DNA of 64,000 nucleotides, taken from assembly GCF_001690705.1 (NCBI RefSeq), contig NZ_LZGK01000013.1:434001-498000 (forward strand), written 5' to 3'. Under the pieces are notes generated by a model. It was not told the DNA's origin, did not search any database, and saw only the letters and a list, made by a program, of their open reading frames with translations. Position 1 is the first letter of the stretch; every line of letters starts with the position of its first letter. Position numbers and translations under genes: made by a program. Source of the stretch: Gilliamella sp. wkB178 (GTDB lineage Bacteria > Pseudomonadota > Gammaproteobacteria > Enterobacterales > Orbaceae). Positions 55,622-64,000 of the stretch are shown one piece after another.

Positions 55622-58204
55622 TTAGCCAACAACCAAATTCAATAATTTACCTGGTACATAAATGACTTTGCGAATGGTTACGTCACTCAGGTATTTTTGG
55701 ATATTATTTTCTTGTTTGGCCTGGTTCACTACAAAATCCTGATCTGCATTAGCGGGTACGGTAAATTTACCCCGCACTTTACCATTAATTTGTACTACAA
55801 TCAGTTTTTCATCTTCAACCATTGCTGATTCGTCGGCTATTGGCCAAGTGGTGTTATCAATCGACTCACTATGACCTAAAGCTTGCCACATGACAAAACA
55901 AGCATGCGGCATCATTGGGTAAAGCAATCGTACAATCGCATTTAACGCTTCATCCATCAAGGCACGATCTTGCTCGCTTTCTTGTGGTGCTTTTTGTAAG
56001 CGATTCATAAATTCCATTACGGCGGCAATAGCTGTATTAAAGGTTTGGCGGCGGCCAATATCATCGCTAACTTTAGCAATGGTTTTATGTAATTCTCGGC
56101 GCAGTGATTTTTGTTCACTGTCTAATTGCGATAGATCCAACGCTTTAACTTTGCCTTTTTGGGTATGTTCATAGACTAAACGCCAAACGCGTTTAATAAA
56201 GCGATTAGCACCCTCAACCCCTGACTCTTGCCATTCAAGTGTCATATCAGCTGGTGAAGCAAACATCATAAACAATCGTACGGTATCGGCACCATATTTT
56301 TCAACCATTTCTTGGGGGTCAATACCGTTATTTTTGGATTTGGACATTTTAGTCATTCCGGCATGAACTAACTCATTGCCTTTACTATCAACCGCTTTAG
56401 CAATACGGCCTTTGTCATCACGCTCAATAGTAACTTCGGTAGGTGACACCCAAATACGCTCGTTAGTCGGACTGGTATAATAAAATGCATCAGCTAATAC
56501 CATGCCTTGGCACAATAAGCGTTTGGCGGGCTCGTCAGAACTCACTAAACCAAAATCGCGCATTAACTTATGGAAAAATCTAAAATAAAGTAAATGCATA
56601 ATCGCATGTTCAATACCACCTACATACTGATCGACCGGCAACCAATAATTAGCGGCTTTCTCGTCCAACATGCCTTTATCATAGTGTGGACAAGTATAAC
56701 GAGCATAATACCAAGACGATTCCATGAAGGTATCAAAGGTATCGGTCTCACGTAGTGCAGGTTGTCCGTTAACTGTGGTTTTAGCCCAATTAGGGTCCGC
56801 CTTAATCGGACTGGTAATGCCATTCATTTCCACATTTTCTGGTAAAATTACTGGAATTTGATCTTCTGGTGTTGGGATGGTAGTGCCATCTTCTAATGTC
56901 ACCATTGGAATTGGTGCACCCCAATAACGTTGGCGAGATACACCCCAATCGCGTAAGCGATAATTAACTTTGCGCTGACCAATGCCAAGAGCAATTAATT
57001 TATTGGCAATAGCATTGAAAGCTTGCTCAAAGTTAAGTCCATCAAATTCACCAGAATTGAACAATTTACCATGCTCAGTATAAGCTTGCTCGCTTAAATC
57101 TGGTGCTTCACCTTGTTGAGTTAAGATAACCGGTTTAATTGGTAGATTATATTTGCTGGCAAATTCATAATCACGTTCATCATGGCCAGGCACAGCCATT
57201 ACAGCACCGGTACCATATTCGATTAAAACGAAATTGGCGATCCAAACCGGCACTTTACTGCCATTAAGTGGATGAATCGCATAAAATCCGGTAGCAATAC
57301 CTTTCTTTTCCATGGTTGCCATATCGGCTTCGGCTGTTTTGGTGTTTTTACATTCAGCTATGAATTCAGCTATTTTAGGGTTAGTTTTAGCCGCTAATTG
57401 TGCTAACGGGTGTTCGGCAGCAACAGAAACAAAGCTCACGCCCATTAAGGTGTCAGGACGAGTAGTATAAACTCGTAATTTATCGGTATAGTTTTCAACA
57501 GTAAAATCAAATTCGACACCTTCTGAACGACCAATCCAATTACGTTGCATGGTTTTAACTTGTTCTGGCCAACTTTCAAGGGTATCTAAATCGTTAAGTA
57601 ACTCTTCCGCATACTCAGTGATTTTTATAAACCATTGAGGGATTTCTTTACGCTCAACTGGTGTATTACAGCGCCAACAACAACCTTCCACCACTTGTTC
57701 GTTGGCAAGTACAGTTTGATCATTAGGGCACCAGTTGACGGCAGAGGTTTTTTTATACACTAAGCCTTTTTCATACAACTTAGTAAAGAACCATTGTTCC
57801 CATTTATAATATTCCGGGCGGCAAGTGGTAATTTCTCGATCCCAATCATAACCGAAACCCAAAAGTTGCAATTGCTTTTTCATATAAGCAATATTTTCAT
57901 AGGTCCATTTAGCCGGTGCGGTATTATTTTTTACCGCAGCGCCTTCAGCCGGTAATCCAAAAGCATCCCAACCAATCGGTTGCAATACGTTTTTGCCATT
58001 TAAGCGTTGATAACGCGAAATGGTATCGCCGATGGTATAGTTACGAACATGCCCAAGATGTAAGCGACCAGAAGGATAAGGTAGCATGGATAAACAGTAA
58101 TATTTGGGTTTGGCAGGATCTTCGGTAACATGAAATGTTTTATTTTCAAGCCAACTTTTTTGCACTTTGGCTTCGATTTCATCGGGGCGATATTGTTCTT
58201 GCAT
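55622..58204 (-). CDS. leuS: Leucyl-tRNA synthetase
   Basis: Class I synthetase that charges leucine tRNA. The 860 residues equal E. coli LeuS and show the HIGH-type motif [14 protein letters not shown] (HLGH 49-52), a zinc-like [10 protein letters not shown] block, the CP1 editing domain with [12 protein letters not shown], and the KMSKS motif at 619-623. It begins the leuS-lptE-holA-nadD operon. The upstream 58205-58423 gap contains no recognisable leader element apart from the bamD terminator. Confidence 0.97.
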   Translation of the reverse strand: MQEQYRPDEIEAKVQKSWLENKTFHVTEDPAKPKYYCLSMLPYPSGRLHLGHVRNYTIGDTISRYQRLNGKNVLQPIGWDAFGLPAEGAAVKNNTAPAKWTYENIAYMKKQLQLLGFGYDWDREITTCRPEYYKWEQWFFTKLYEKGLVYKKTSAVNWCPNDQTVLANEQVVEGCCWRCNTPVERKEIPQWFIKITEYAEELLNDLDTLESWPEQVKTMQRNWIGRSEGVEFDFTVENYTDKLRVYTTRPDTLMGVSFVSVAAEHPLAQLAAKTNPKIAEFIAECKNTKTAEADMATMEKKGIATGFYAIHPLNGSKVPVWIANFVLIEYGTGAVMAVPGHDERDYEFASKYNLPIKPVILTQQGEAPDLSEQAYTEHGKLFNSGEFDGLNFEQAFNAIANKLIALGIGQRKVNYRLRDWGVSRQRYWGAPIPMVTLEDGTTIPTPEDQIPVILPENVEMNGITSPIKADPNWAKTTVNGQPALRETDTFDTFMESSWYYARYTCPHYDKGMLDEKAANYWLPVDQYVGGIEHAIMHLLYFRFFHKLMRDFGLVSSDEPAKRLLCQGMVLADAFYYTSPTNERIWVSPTEVTIERDDKGRIAKAVDSKGNELVHAGMTKMSKSKNNGIDPQEMVEKYGADTVRLFMMFASPADMTLEWQESGVEGANRFIKRVWRLVYEHTQKGKVKALDLSQLDSEQKSLRRELHKTIAKVSDDIGRRQTFNTAIAAVMEFMNRLQKAPQESEQDRALMDEALNAIVRLLYPMMPHACFVMWQALGHSESIDNTTWPIADESAMVEDEKLIVVQINGKVRGKFTVPANADQDFVVNQAKQENNIQKYLSDVTIRKVIYVPGKLLNLVVG

Positions 58205-58379
58205 GATGAATTAATGTCCTATCTATTATTGCTAATAAAAATAATCTGCTAATTGTATTGGTTATTGATTCTTTTTACAAACGTTATGTGAATGGATGTT
58301 TGGATTTATCAGTAACACCATTTTATTTAAAAGTAGAAATTTATTAAATAGAAAGGTATAAGAAAGGGGAAATATGGAA

Positions 58380-58412
58380 GAAAAAAATTAATAGCGGGAC
58401 AGTTCCCCCGCT
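58380..58412 (-). terminator. Terminator of bamD
   Basis: On the reverse strand TAGCGGG (58412-58406) pairs with CCCGCTA (58397-58391), followed by TTAATTTTTTTC. It lies 12 bases past the bamD stop. Confidence 0.82.
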
Positions 58413-58423
58413 ATATTAAATAG

Positions 58424-59218
58424 TTAATTGCCATTAAACACACTGGTAACCCGTGATAAGAAGGATCTTTGTTCTTCTTTAGGCATATTTTCAAGATTAG
58501 CCTGAATAAGTTGATCGACTTTTTGGGTTTCGTCGACTAAACCTAGTTCATTATAGGCATTACGCATTAATAATAATGCTTCTTTGGTTGAGTCGGTGTC
58601 AGGGAATAAAGTTAACATTTGAGTAACTCTATTAATCACGGCGACATAAGCACCTCGCTCAGTATAGTACTGTACTACTTTTAACTGATAACGGGCGAGT
58701 CTATTTTTTAGGAAAACTAAACGTTTTTCTGCATCGGCTGCATAATTACTGCTAGGGAAACTTGATACTAGATAGGTAAAATCTTTGAAAGCCGCCATTG
58801 CATAGTCGGTATCGCGATCGGAACGGTCAACGTTAAACCAACCTTGGATCATATTATTGTCTTGCGCCATATTAGTTAAACCACGCATATAAATGACCCA
58901 ATCAATATTAGGATGAGTTGGATTTAACTTTAAAAAACGGTCAATTGACGCAATTGCTAAAGGTAAATCACCAGATTTGTAATAAGCATAAATTAAATCA
59001 AGTTGTACTTGTTGCGAATAAGGACCGAATGGATAATTTTTATCCATCGCCTCTAAAACAGTAATACTGGATTTTAAATTACCACTTTCAAGCTCTTGTT
59101 GGGCTTTGGTATGAAGTTCCAATTCTGATACATGTTCAACATCAGGTTTTGAGGAAGTACAGCCAATTAGCGCGCCACTTAAAGCAATAGCTAATAAATA
59201 GTGTAAACGTAATTTCAT
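58424..59218 (-). CDS. bamD: Outer membrane assembly lipoprotein BamD
   Basis: Essential lipoprotein of the BAM complex that folds outer membrane proteins. The 264 residues have a lipobox IGC (ALSGALIGCTSS) and tandem TPR-like helices (QQELESGNLKSSITVLEAMD, SQQVQLDLIYAYYKSGDLPL, RFLKLNPTHPNIDWVIYMRG, AADAEKRLVFLKNRLARYQL). It is divergent from rluD by 93 bases, as in E. coli. Confidence 0.95.
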   Translation of the reverse strand: MKLRLHYLLAIALSGALIGCTSSKPDVEHVSELELHTKAQQELESGNLKSSITVLEAMDKNYPFGPYSQQVQLDLIYAYYKSGDLPLAIASIDRFLKLNPTHPNIDWVIYMRGLTNMAQDNNMIQGWFNVDRSDRDTDYAMAAFKDFTYLVSSFPSSNYAADAEKRLVFLKNRLARYQLKVVQYYTERGAYVAVINRVTQMLTLFPDTDSTKEALLLMRNAYNELGLVDETQKVDQLIQANLENMPKEEQRSFLSRVTSVFNGN

Positions 59219-59311
59219 TCAGTTTTTAATCCAAAATTTAAATAAACATTAAAAGCCATGATTAGTATATAATACTCTAAAACATAACAGCTTAAAATAG
59301 ATAAATTACAT

Positions 59312-60286
59312 ATGCTCGAGTTAAAGTTAGCAACTGAAATTGAACAAAACCAGCTAGGAATGCGATTAGATCAAGCATTATCGGAACTTTTCCCGGATTA
59401 TTCTCGATCACGAATTAAAGAGTGGATTATTAACGATAAAGTAATGGTTAACGGCGTTATTATCAACAAACCTAAAGAAAAAGTATTAGGTGGTGAAAAA
59501 GTAACCATTAATACTGAAATTGAAGAAGAAACTTATCATCAACCTGAAGATATTAAACTTAATATTGTCTATGAAGATGATGATATATTAGTGATTAATA
59601 AACCTCGTGATTTAGTTGTACACCCAGGGGCTGGTAATCCAAATGGTACCGTATTAAATGCCTTGTTACATTATTATCCCGAAATTGCGCATGTACCCCG
59701 TGCCGGAATTGTGCACCGATTAGATAAAGATACCACAGGTTTAATGGTGGTTGCCAAAACCATTACCGCCCAAACCCATTTAGTAGAATCGCTACAATTA
59801 AGAGAAATTACGCGTGAATATGAGGCTGTGGCTATGGGAATTATTACTGCTGGTGGCACAGTAGATCAACCAATAACTCGGCACCCAACCAAACGCACCC
59901 ATATGGCTGTGTTTCCAACCGGAAAACCAGCGGTAACGCATTACCGAGTAATGGAAAAATATCGGCTCCATACTCGCTTACGCTTACGCCTAGAAACCGG
60001 AAGAACACATCAAATTCGAGTGCATATGGCTCACATTGCTCACCCTTTAGTCGGTGATCCATTATATGGTGGGCGTCCAAAACCACCCAAAGGTGCCAGT
60101 GAAGCCTTTATGCAAACTTTGCGTGATTTTGATAGACAAGCGTTACATGCAACCATGTTACGCTTATTCCATCCTGTAACTGGTGAACAAATGGAATGGC
60201 ATGCACCGATTCCTGACGATATGCAAAAGCTAATTCAAGCACTGCAACAAGATACTGAGTTACATAAAGATGACTTAGATTGGTAA
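59312..60286 (+). CDS. rluD: 23S rRNA pseudouridine synthase RluD
   Basis: Makes pseudouridines 1911, 1915 and 1917 in helix 69 of 23S rRNA. The 324 residues have an N-terminal S4 domain (GMRLDQALSELFPDYSRSRI) and a synthase domain with catalytic Asp138 in HRLDKDTTGLMV, plus ETGRTHQIRVHMAHI and GDPLYGG. pgeF follows immediately. Confidence 0.96.
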   Translation: MLELKLATEIEQNQLGMRLDQALSELFPDYSRSRIKEWIINDKVMVNGVIINKPKEKVLGGEKVTINTEIEEETYHQPEDIKLNIVYEDDDILVINKPRDLVVHPGAGNPNGTVLNALLHYYPEIAHVPRAGIVHRLDKDTTGLMVVAKTITAQTHLVESLQLREITREYEAVAMGIITAGGTVDQPITRHPTKRTHMAVFPTGKPAVTHYRVMEKYRLHTRLRLRLETGRTHQIRVHMAHIAHPLVGDPLYGGRPKPPKGASEAFMQTLRDFDRQALHATMLRLFHPVTGEQMEWHAPIPDDMQKLIQALQQDTELHKDDLDW

Positions 60287-60291
60287 CCACA

Positions 60292-61062
60292 ATGATTAAA
60301 TCCATTTATCCTTATTGGTCAGCACCTAAAAATATTCGTGCTTTTACCACAACCAGAGCTGGCGGTGTAAGTAATACACCATTTGATAGTTTAAATTTAG
60401 GTAGCAAAACGGGTGATGGTGGTGTTAATGTTGCTGAAAATCGGCGGCGCTTAATTGAAGCTGAACAAATTCCTAGTGAACCATATTGGCTTAATCAAAT
60501 TCATAGTACTATTGTTCTCGATATTTCATCAATCGAACCCCATGCACCTATTGGTAAAATAAATAAAAAAACAATTATAGAGGCCGATGCTTCCTATACT
60601 CGCCAAGCCAAACAAGTTAGTGTGGTATTAACTGCAGATTGCATGCCAGTATTATTTTGTTCGCTTAAAGGTGATGAAGTCGCGGCCGCGCATGCTGGTT
60701 GGCGCGGTTTATGTAATGGTATTTTGGAAAATACGGTAAGTAAATTTAGTTGTTTACCCTCTGAGATCATAGCCTGGATGGGGCCAGCAATTAGTGCCAA
60801 AAAGTTTGAAGTAGGCATTGAAGTCAAAAAACAATTTGAAGCAGTTACCAAACAAGCTAGCAGTGCATTTACATTAATTAATGAAAAAGAACACAAGTAT
60901 TTGGCTGATTTGTATTTAATTGCTCGGCAACGTTTAACCGCGCTGGGCGTCACGCAAATTTTTGGTGGTGATTATTGCACTCATACTGAACAAGATAAGT
61001 TTTACTCTTATCGTCGCGAACACAAAACCGGCAGAATGGCGTCCATGATTTGGTTTGAGTAA
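60292..61062 (+). CDS. pgeF: Purine nucleoside phosphorylase/peptidoglycan editing factor PgeF (YfiH)
   Basis: Laccase-domain (DUF152) protein. The E. coli homologue removes UDP-MurNAc-Ser errors during peptidoglycan synthesis and related enzymes act on purine nucleosides. The 256 residues show the metal-binding set NQIHSTIV, TADCMPVLFC and AAHAGWRGL, and the C-terminal YCTHTEQDKFYSYRREHKTGRMAS. ATG 60292 follows the rluD stop by five bases; a TTG at 60280 would overlap it. A copy of the dispersed repeat starts six bases past the stop. Confidence 0.93.
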   Translation: MIKSIYPYWSAPKNIRAFTTTRAGGVSNTPFDSLNLGSKTGDGGVNVAENRRRLIEAEQIPSEPYWLNQIHSTIVLDISSIEPHAPIGKINKKTIIEADASYTRQAKQVSVVLTADCMPVLFCSLKGDEVAAAHAGWRGLCNGILENTVSKFSCLPSEIIAWMGPAISAKKFEVGIEVKKQFEAVTKQASSAFTLINEKEHKYLADLYLIARQRLTALGVTQIFGGDYCTHTEQDKFYSYRREHKTGRMASMIWFE

Positions 61063-61068
61063 ATTGTA

Positions 61069-61106
61069 AAGATGTTTCCTGAGAAGGGTACGTTTCAGTA
61101 TAAAAA
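61069..61106 (-). repeat. Dispersed ~38-bp repeat, copy C (inverted)
   Basis: The reverse complement is identical over all 38 bases to copy B at 49125-49162, in opposite orientation. It lies six bases downstream of the pgeF stop. Confidence 0.85.
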
Positions 61107-61228
61107 TAAGCCCTGAATTTAATATTTAAGTGTAAAGCCAATTATTAATAAACCTATTATTTTATCTAATTTTTTGAGCGTATTCATTCCTAAATTTTTA
61201 TATCTACACATCATAATCAAATTAAATT

Positions 61229-61247
61229 GATAATGATTATCATTTCA
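61229..61247. promoter_or_regulatory. Fur box upstream of the DUF2946/TonB receptor genes
   Basis: GATAATGATTATCATT agrees with the Fur 19-mer GATAATGATAATCATTATC at 15 of 19 positions, and is embedded in a longer palindrome (AATTGA...TCAATT). It lies about 60 bases before the first start codon. Confidence 0.82.
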
Positions 61248-61307
61248 ATTAGTTTGCTTTTACGTTACTATGGCAATATCTGGTTATCGAATTGATGTAG
61301 TAATCTG

Positions 61308-61694
61308 ATGAAATGTAAAAATGGCATTGGTTATCTTGGTATAGTTAGTATTTTGTTACTAACGCTGATTCCGTTTGTCTCCAGAATCACTGCACCTGCA
61401 ATTTCTCAACAGTCGTCCTCATCACATTGCCACCAAACAACTTCAGTTACTCCAACAGATCCACATTTAACACACCAGGCAACACCACAAGTAAAACATA
61501 CCACTAATCCAGATAGTTGGACCAGTATGTGTGATTACTGTGAACTGTTTATGGATGTGCCGGTATTAATTAATGTTAATGTACCAATTGTAAAAGTCTT
61601 TGTAACAATCTCGGTAATTAAAAATTATATACCTGAGTTTGTTGCAGTTTATCATTACAATAGTCACCTTATTCGTGCCCCTCCTTTGGTTTAA
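61308..61694 (+). CDS. DUF2946 family protein
   Basis: A 128-residue membrane or exported protein with an N-terminal hydrophobic segment (LGIVSILLLTLIPFVS), a His/Ser/Thr-rich middle with SSSHCHQTT, and the CDYCELF motif (CxxC) in MCDYCELFMDVPVL. This is the DUF2946 pattern, a family commonly encoded next to TonB-dependent copper receptors. The histidines and cysteines suggest metal handling; no function is proven. It follows a Fur box and precedes the receptor by 211 bases, with no terminator between. Confidence 0.75.
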   Translation: MKCKNGIGYLGIVSILLLTLIPFVSRITAPAISQQSSSSHCHQTTSVTPTDPHLTHQATPQVKHTTNPDSWTSMCDYCELFMDVPVLINVNVPIVKVFVTISVIKNYIPEFVAVYHYNSHLIRAPPLV

Positions 61695-61905
61695 ATTTTT
61701 TACTAATTTACCAGTAATTACTCAATAAATAGGCTAATGCCTAAGTTGTGAAATTACGGTTAAAAATCTTAATAACAGTAAATAAATACCAATAAAACAA
61801 GTTGGTTGTAATGCTATGTGTAATTTATAACCATCGAGTTTATGTAATGGTCATTTACTGTTAGTAAATTCAGACTAATTGAATGTAAAAACAATAGGAG
61901 TCGGT

Positions 61906-63891
61906 ATGACTACTGACATAAAAAATAGTAAATTCATCTATTTGAGTGGGTTAATTGCATTAATTTTAAGTGATTTAGCCTATGCAGATATTGAAGTAAA
62001 TCCTAAAATAGATGGAACTTCACAAGATACGATGATTGTCACCATGGTGGAACAATCCGCACCACTGACCGTAATCACAGATCCTAAAAAACCAAGACAA
62101 CCCGTGCCAGCGAGTGATGGGGCTGATTATTTAAAGACGATTTCAGGATTTTCCCTTGTACGTAAAGGGGGTTCTAATGGCGATCCGGTGTTCCGAGGCA
62201 TGTTTGGTTCAAGGCTTAATATTTTGACCAATGGTGGCACAATCTTAGGCGGTTGTGGCGGCAGAATGGATACGCCAACCTCATATATTTCACCTGAAAC
62301 TTATGACAGAATAACGGTAATAAAAGGCCCGGAAACAGTTGTATGGGGGCCAATGGGATCGGCCGCTACCATCTTATTTGAACGTGATATTTTGCGCTTT
62401 TCAAAAGTTGATGGTTTTATGCGTGGCGATTTATTAGCTGGCACTGATAGTCGCTTTGATCAGAGTTTTGATGGCGCATTCGGTAATGAAGATGGCTACA
62501 TTAGATTGATTGGTAACCATGCTAAAGCCAACGATTATCATGATGGTAACAATGATCGAGTGCATTCAAAATGGAGTCGTTGGAATAGTGATATTGCATT
62601 AGGTTTTACTCCCAATAAAGACACTGCGTTAGAAGTTACTGCAGGTAAAGGTAACGGTAAAGCCAGTTACGCAGATCGGGGGATGGATGGTTCGCGCTTT
62701 TTGCGTGAATCTTTAGGTATGCGCTTTGAACAAGCAAATATTACTGAACTGTTAACCAAGCTTGAAGGGCAACTTTACTATAATTATATCGATCATATGA
62801 TGGATAATTACCATTTACGCCCTGTTAGCATGCATAAAATGGAATCGAATCCTTCGAGAAAAACAGTTGGCGGCCGGATTAATACCACTTGGCAATCAAG
62901 TGATATCTTCAAATTACAATTAGGAGTAGATGGCCGTCAAGATACCCACAAAAGTAAGGCTCGACGAAATATGTTAACCACCCATAATTGGCAGAAAGAT
63001 TCTAAGATCACTAATTATGGGCTATTTAGTGAGTTAAACCTTTATTTATCTGATATAGACACCATTATTTCAGGTATGCGAGTTGACCGTTATAGTGCCG
63101 ATGCTACGCAATTAAATCAGAGTCGGCATAAAGTGTTACCGGGTGGTTTTATGCGTTATGAGCATGATCTTACTGATTATGCGGCAACGGTATATACAGG
63201 GCTTGGTTATACTAGTCGCTTCCCAGATTATTGGGAATTATTTAGTGCTAGTAATAAAGTACAGATGTTTAAAAAACTTAACCCAGAAAAAACAATGCAA
63301 CTCGATGCTGGAATAATTTATAAAACTGACACATTAAATGTGCAGTTGTCGAGTTATGTGGGTTGGGTGAATGACTATATTCTTTATACTACTCTAGGCA
63401 AATTCAACAATGTAAATAATGTTGATGCCAGAACATTGGGTAGTGAATTGAATGTTAATTATCACATCACATCCAATGTTATGACGGATATGGCGCTTAA
63501 TTATTCATGGGCTAAAAATCGTGATAATCATAAACCATTACCACAAATTCCACCGTTAGAATTGAAATTGGGCTTGCACTATCACGCTGATAATTGGTCT
63601 ATGGGTGGCTTGTGGCGTTTGGTTAATTCCCAACATCGTATTGCTAAAGATCAAGGTAATGTTATTGGTAAAGATTTTGCTAGTAGTAAGGGATTTGGCA
63701 TTTTTTCACTTAATGGCGAATATAGTATTACTAAACAATTTCGGTTATCAGCTGGTGTTGATAATTTATTCAATAAATACTATGTTGAACACTTGAACCG
63801 AGGTGGTGTAGCAACTTTTGGTTATACAGCAAATCAGCAAATAGCGGAACCCGGACGAGTCGTTTGGGCAAAATTACATTATGATTTTTAA
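61906..63891 (+). CDS. TonB-dependent metal receptor (OprC/NosA copper receptor family)
   Basis: Outer-membrane gated channel. The 661 residues start with a signal peptide (cleavage near AYA-DIEV) and a TonB-box-like DTMIVTMV. The plug domain has DGADYLKTISGF, KGGSNGDPVFRGMFGSRL, GGCGGRMDTPTSYISPE and VIKGPETVVWGPMGSA. Cys117 and Met121 in GGCGGRMD form the CxxxM pair that binds copper in Pseudomonas OprC. The last residue is Phe (LHYDF), as usual for barrel proteins. The frame opens at a TTG at 61879, but AGGAG fits ATG 61906. An iron-type Fur box upstream of the neighbouring gene is unexpected for a copper receptor. Confidence 0.9.
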   Translation: MTTDIKNSKFIYLSGLIALILSDLAYADIEVNPKIDGTSQDTMIVTMVEQSAPLTVITDPKKPRQPVPASDGADYLKTISGFSLVRKGGSNGDPVFRGMFGSRLNILTNGGTILGGCGGRMDTPTSYISPETYDRITVIKGPETVVWGPMGSAATILFERDILRFSKVDGFMRGDLLAGTDSRFDQSFDGAFGNEDGYIRLIGNHAKANDYHDGNNDRVHSKWSRWNSDIALGFTPNKDTALEVTAGKGNGKASYADRGMDGSRFLRESLGMRFEQANITELLTKLEGQLYYNYIDHMMDNYHLRPVSMHKMESNPSRKTVGGRINTTWQSSDIFKLQLGVDGRQDTHKSKARRNMLTTHNWQKDSKITNYGLFSELNLYLSDIDTIISGMRVDRYSADATQLNQSRHKVLPGGFMRYEHDLTDYAATVYTGLGYTSRFPDYWELFSASNKVQMFKKLNPEKTMQLDAGIIYKTDTLNVQLSSYVGWVNDYILYTTLGKFNNVNNVDARTLGSELNVNYHITSNVMTDMALNYSWAKNRDNHKPLPQIPPLELKLGLHYHADNWSMGGLWRLVNSQHRIAKDQGNVIGKDFASSKGFGIFSLNGEYSITKQFRLSAGVDNLFNKYYVEHLNRGGVATFGYTANQQIAEPGRVVWAKLHYDF

Positions 63892-63908
63892 CTGAAAACT
63901 AACTTGGA

Positions 63909-63937
63909 TCCGTTGGCATTGCCAACGGAATTTTATG
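63909..63937 (+). terminator. Terminator of the TonB receptor gene
   Basis: TCCGTTGGC (63909-63917) pairs perfectly with GCCAACGGA (63921-63929) around ATT, followed by ATTTTAT. Confidence 0.9.
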
Positions 63938-63952
63938 CCTCAAAAAAATTTG

Positions 63953-64000
63953 TTGACAAGCTCTTGAAATTTATTCAATCACACTCATTTAGTAACCATG
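63953..64000 (+). promoter_or_regulatory. Possible promoter of a gene beyond the right edge
   Basis: A consensus -35 TTGACA lies at 63953-63958, but no good -10 is found at 16 to 18 bases. The window ends in ATG (63998-64000), which may be a start codon. Confidence 0.25.

Noticed and set aside
60594-60953. 119-codon reverse-strand frame opposite pgeF
   Set aside because: It lies entirely antisense to a well-conserved gene, has no ribosome binding site and resembles no family.

Overview
The window is an AT-rich gammaproteobacterial chromosome segment, about one third G+C by eye. Nearly every gene has a close Escherichia coli-like counterpart, and several blocks keep enterobacterial or pasteurellacean order: lptM-lysA-dapF-yigA-xerC-yigB-uvrD-cyaY, holD-rimI next to rsmC, yihI-hemN, rplM-rpsI-sspA-sspB, ygiF-glnE, eptA-basR-basS, leuS-lptE-holA-nadD, and bamD/rluD-pgeF. 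The composition plus this mix of features suggests the Orbaceae (Gilliamella or a relative from insect guts). That is an inference from gene content; no rRNA or other direct marker lies in the window. I found no insertion sequence, CRISPR array, prophage or tRNA/rRNA gene.

Layout. 1-5.6 kb: an L-ascorbate utilisation (ula) locus with a divergent UlaR gene cut by the left edge, a fused UlaA-UlaB permease, then ulaC, ulaF, ulaD and ulaE. 5.7-13.4 kb: lipoprotein, lysine/peptidoglycan precursor, recombination and repair genes. 13.4-16.3 kb: two unrecognised secreted proteins, a thiamine pyrophosphokinase, rimI and holD. 16.4-21.2 kb: rsmC, hemN, yihI, coaA and a DUF1090 protein. 21.2-23.4 kb: a queuosine operon queF-queC-yhhQ behind a convincing preQ1-I riboswitch. 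23.6-31.6 kb: alpha-2-macroglobulin, pbpC and ndk. 31.6-33.9 kb: the most accessory-looking stretch, with a DeoR-family gene remnant and an invasin-like secreted protein. 33.9-38.7 kb: a lipid A modification module (PAP2 phosphatase, EptA, BasR, BasS) preceded by a near-consensus BasR/PmrA box, with yrbL convergent. 38.7-41.2 kb: rplM, rpsI, sspA, sspB. 41.4-45.1 kb: a Fur-box-preceded ABC transporter pair. 45.2-53.2 kb: ygiF (truncated), glnE, ttcA, efpL/yeiP, yeiW, lysP, infA. 53.4-61.1 kb: nadD, holA, lptE, leuS, bamD, rluD, pgeF. 61.2-63.9 kb: a second Fur box, a DUF2946 protein and an OprC/NosA-like TonB-dependent receptor.

Themes. Envelope assembly and protection recur (LptM, LptE, BamD, alpha-2-macroglobulin with PbpC, EptA/BasRS), as do metal-responsive surface functions under probable Fur control. 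Regulatory DNA is unusually readable: a perfect CRP palindrome, tandem operator-like repeats, a preQ1 riboswitch, a BasR box, two Fur boxes and several clear terminators. A dispersed repeat of about 38 bp sits just after four different genes and is not explained by any feature I recognise. I did not find a clearly new multi-gene system; the best candidates for something undescribed are that repeat, the secreted protein pair at 13.4-14.8 kb, and the compact invasin-like protein at 32.3-33.6 kb.
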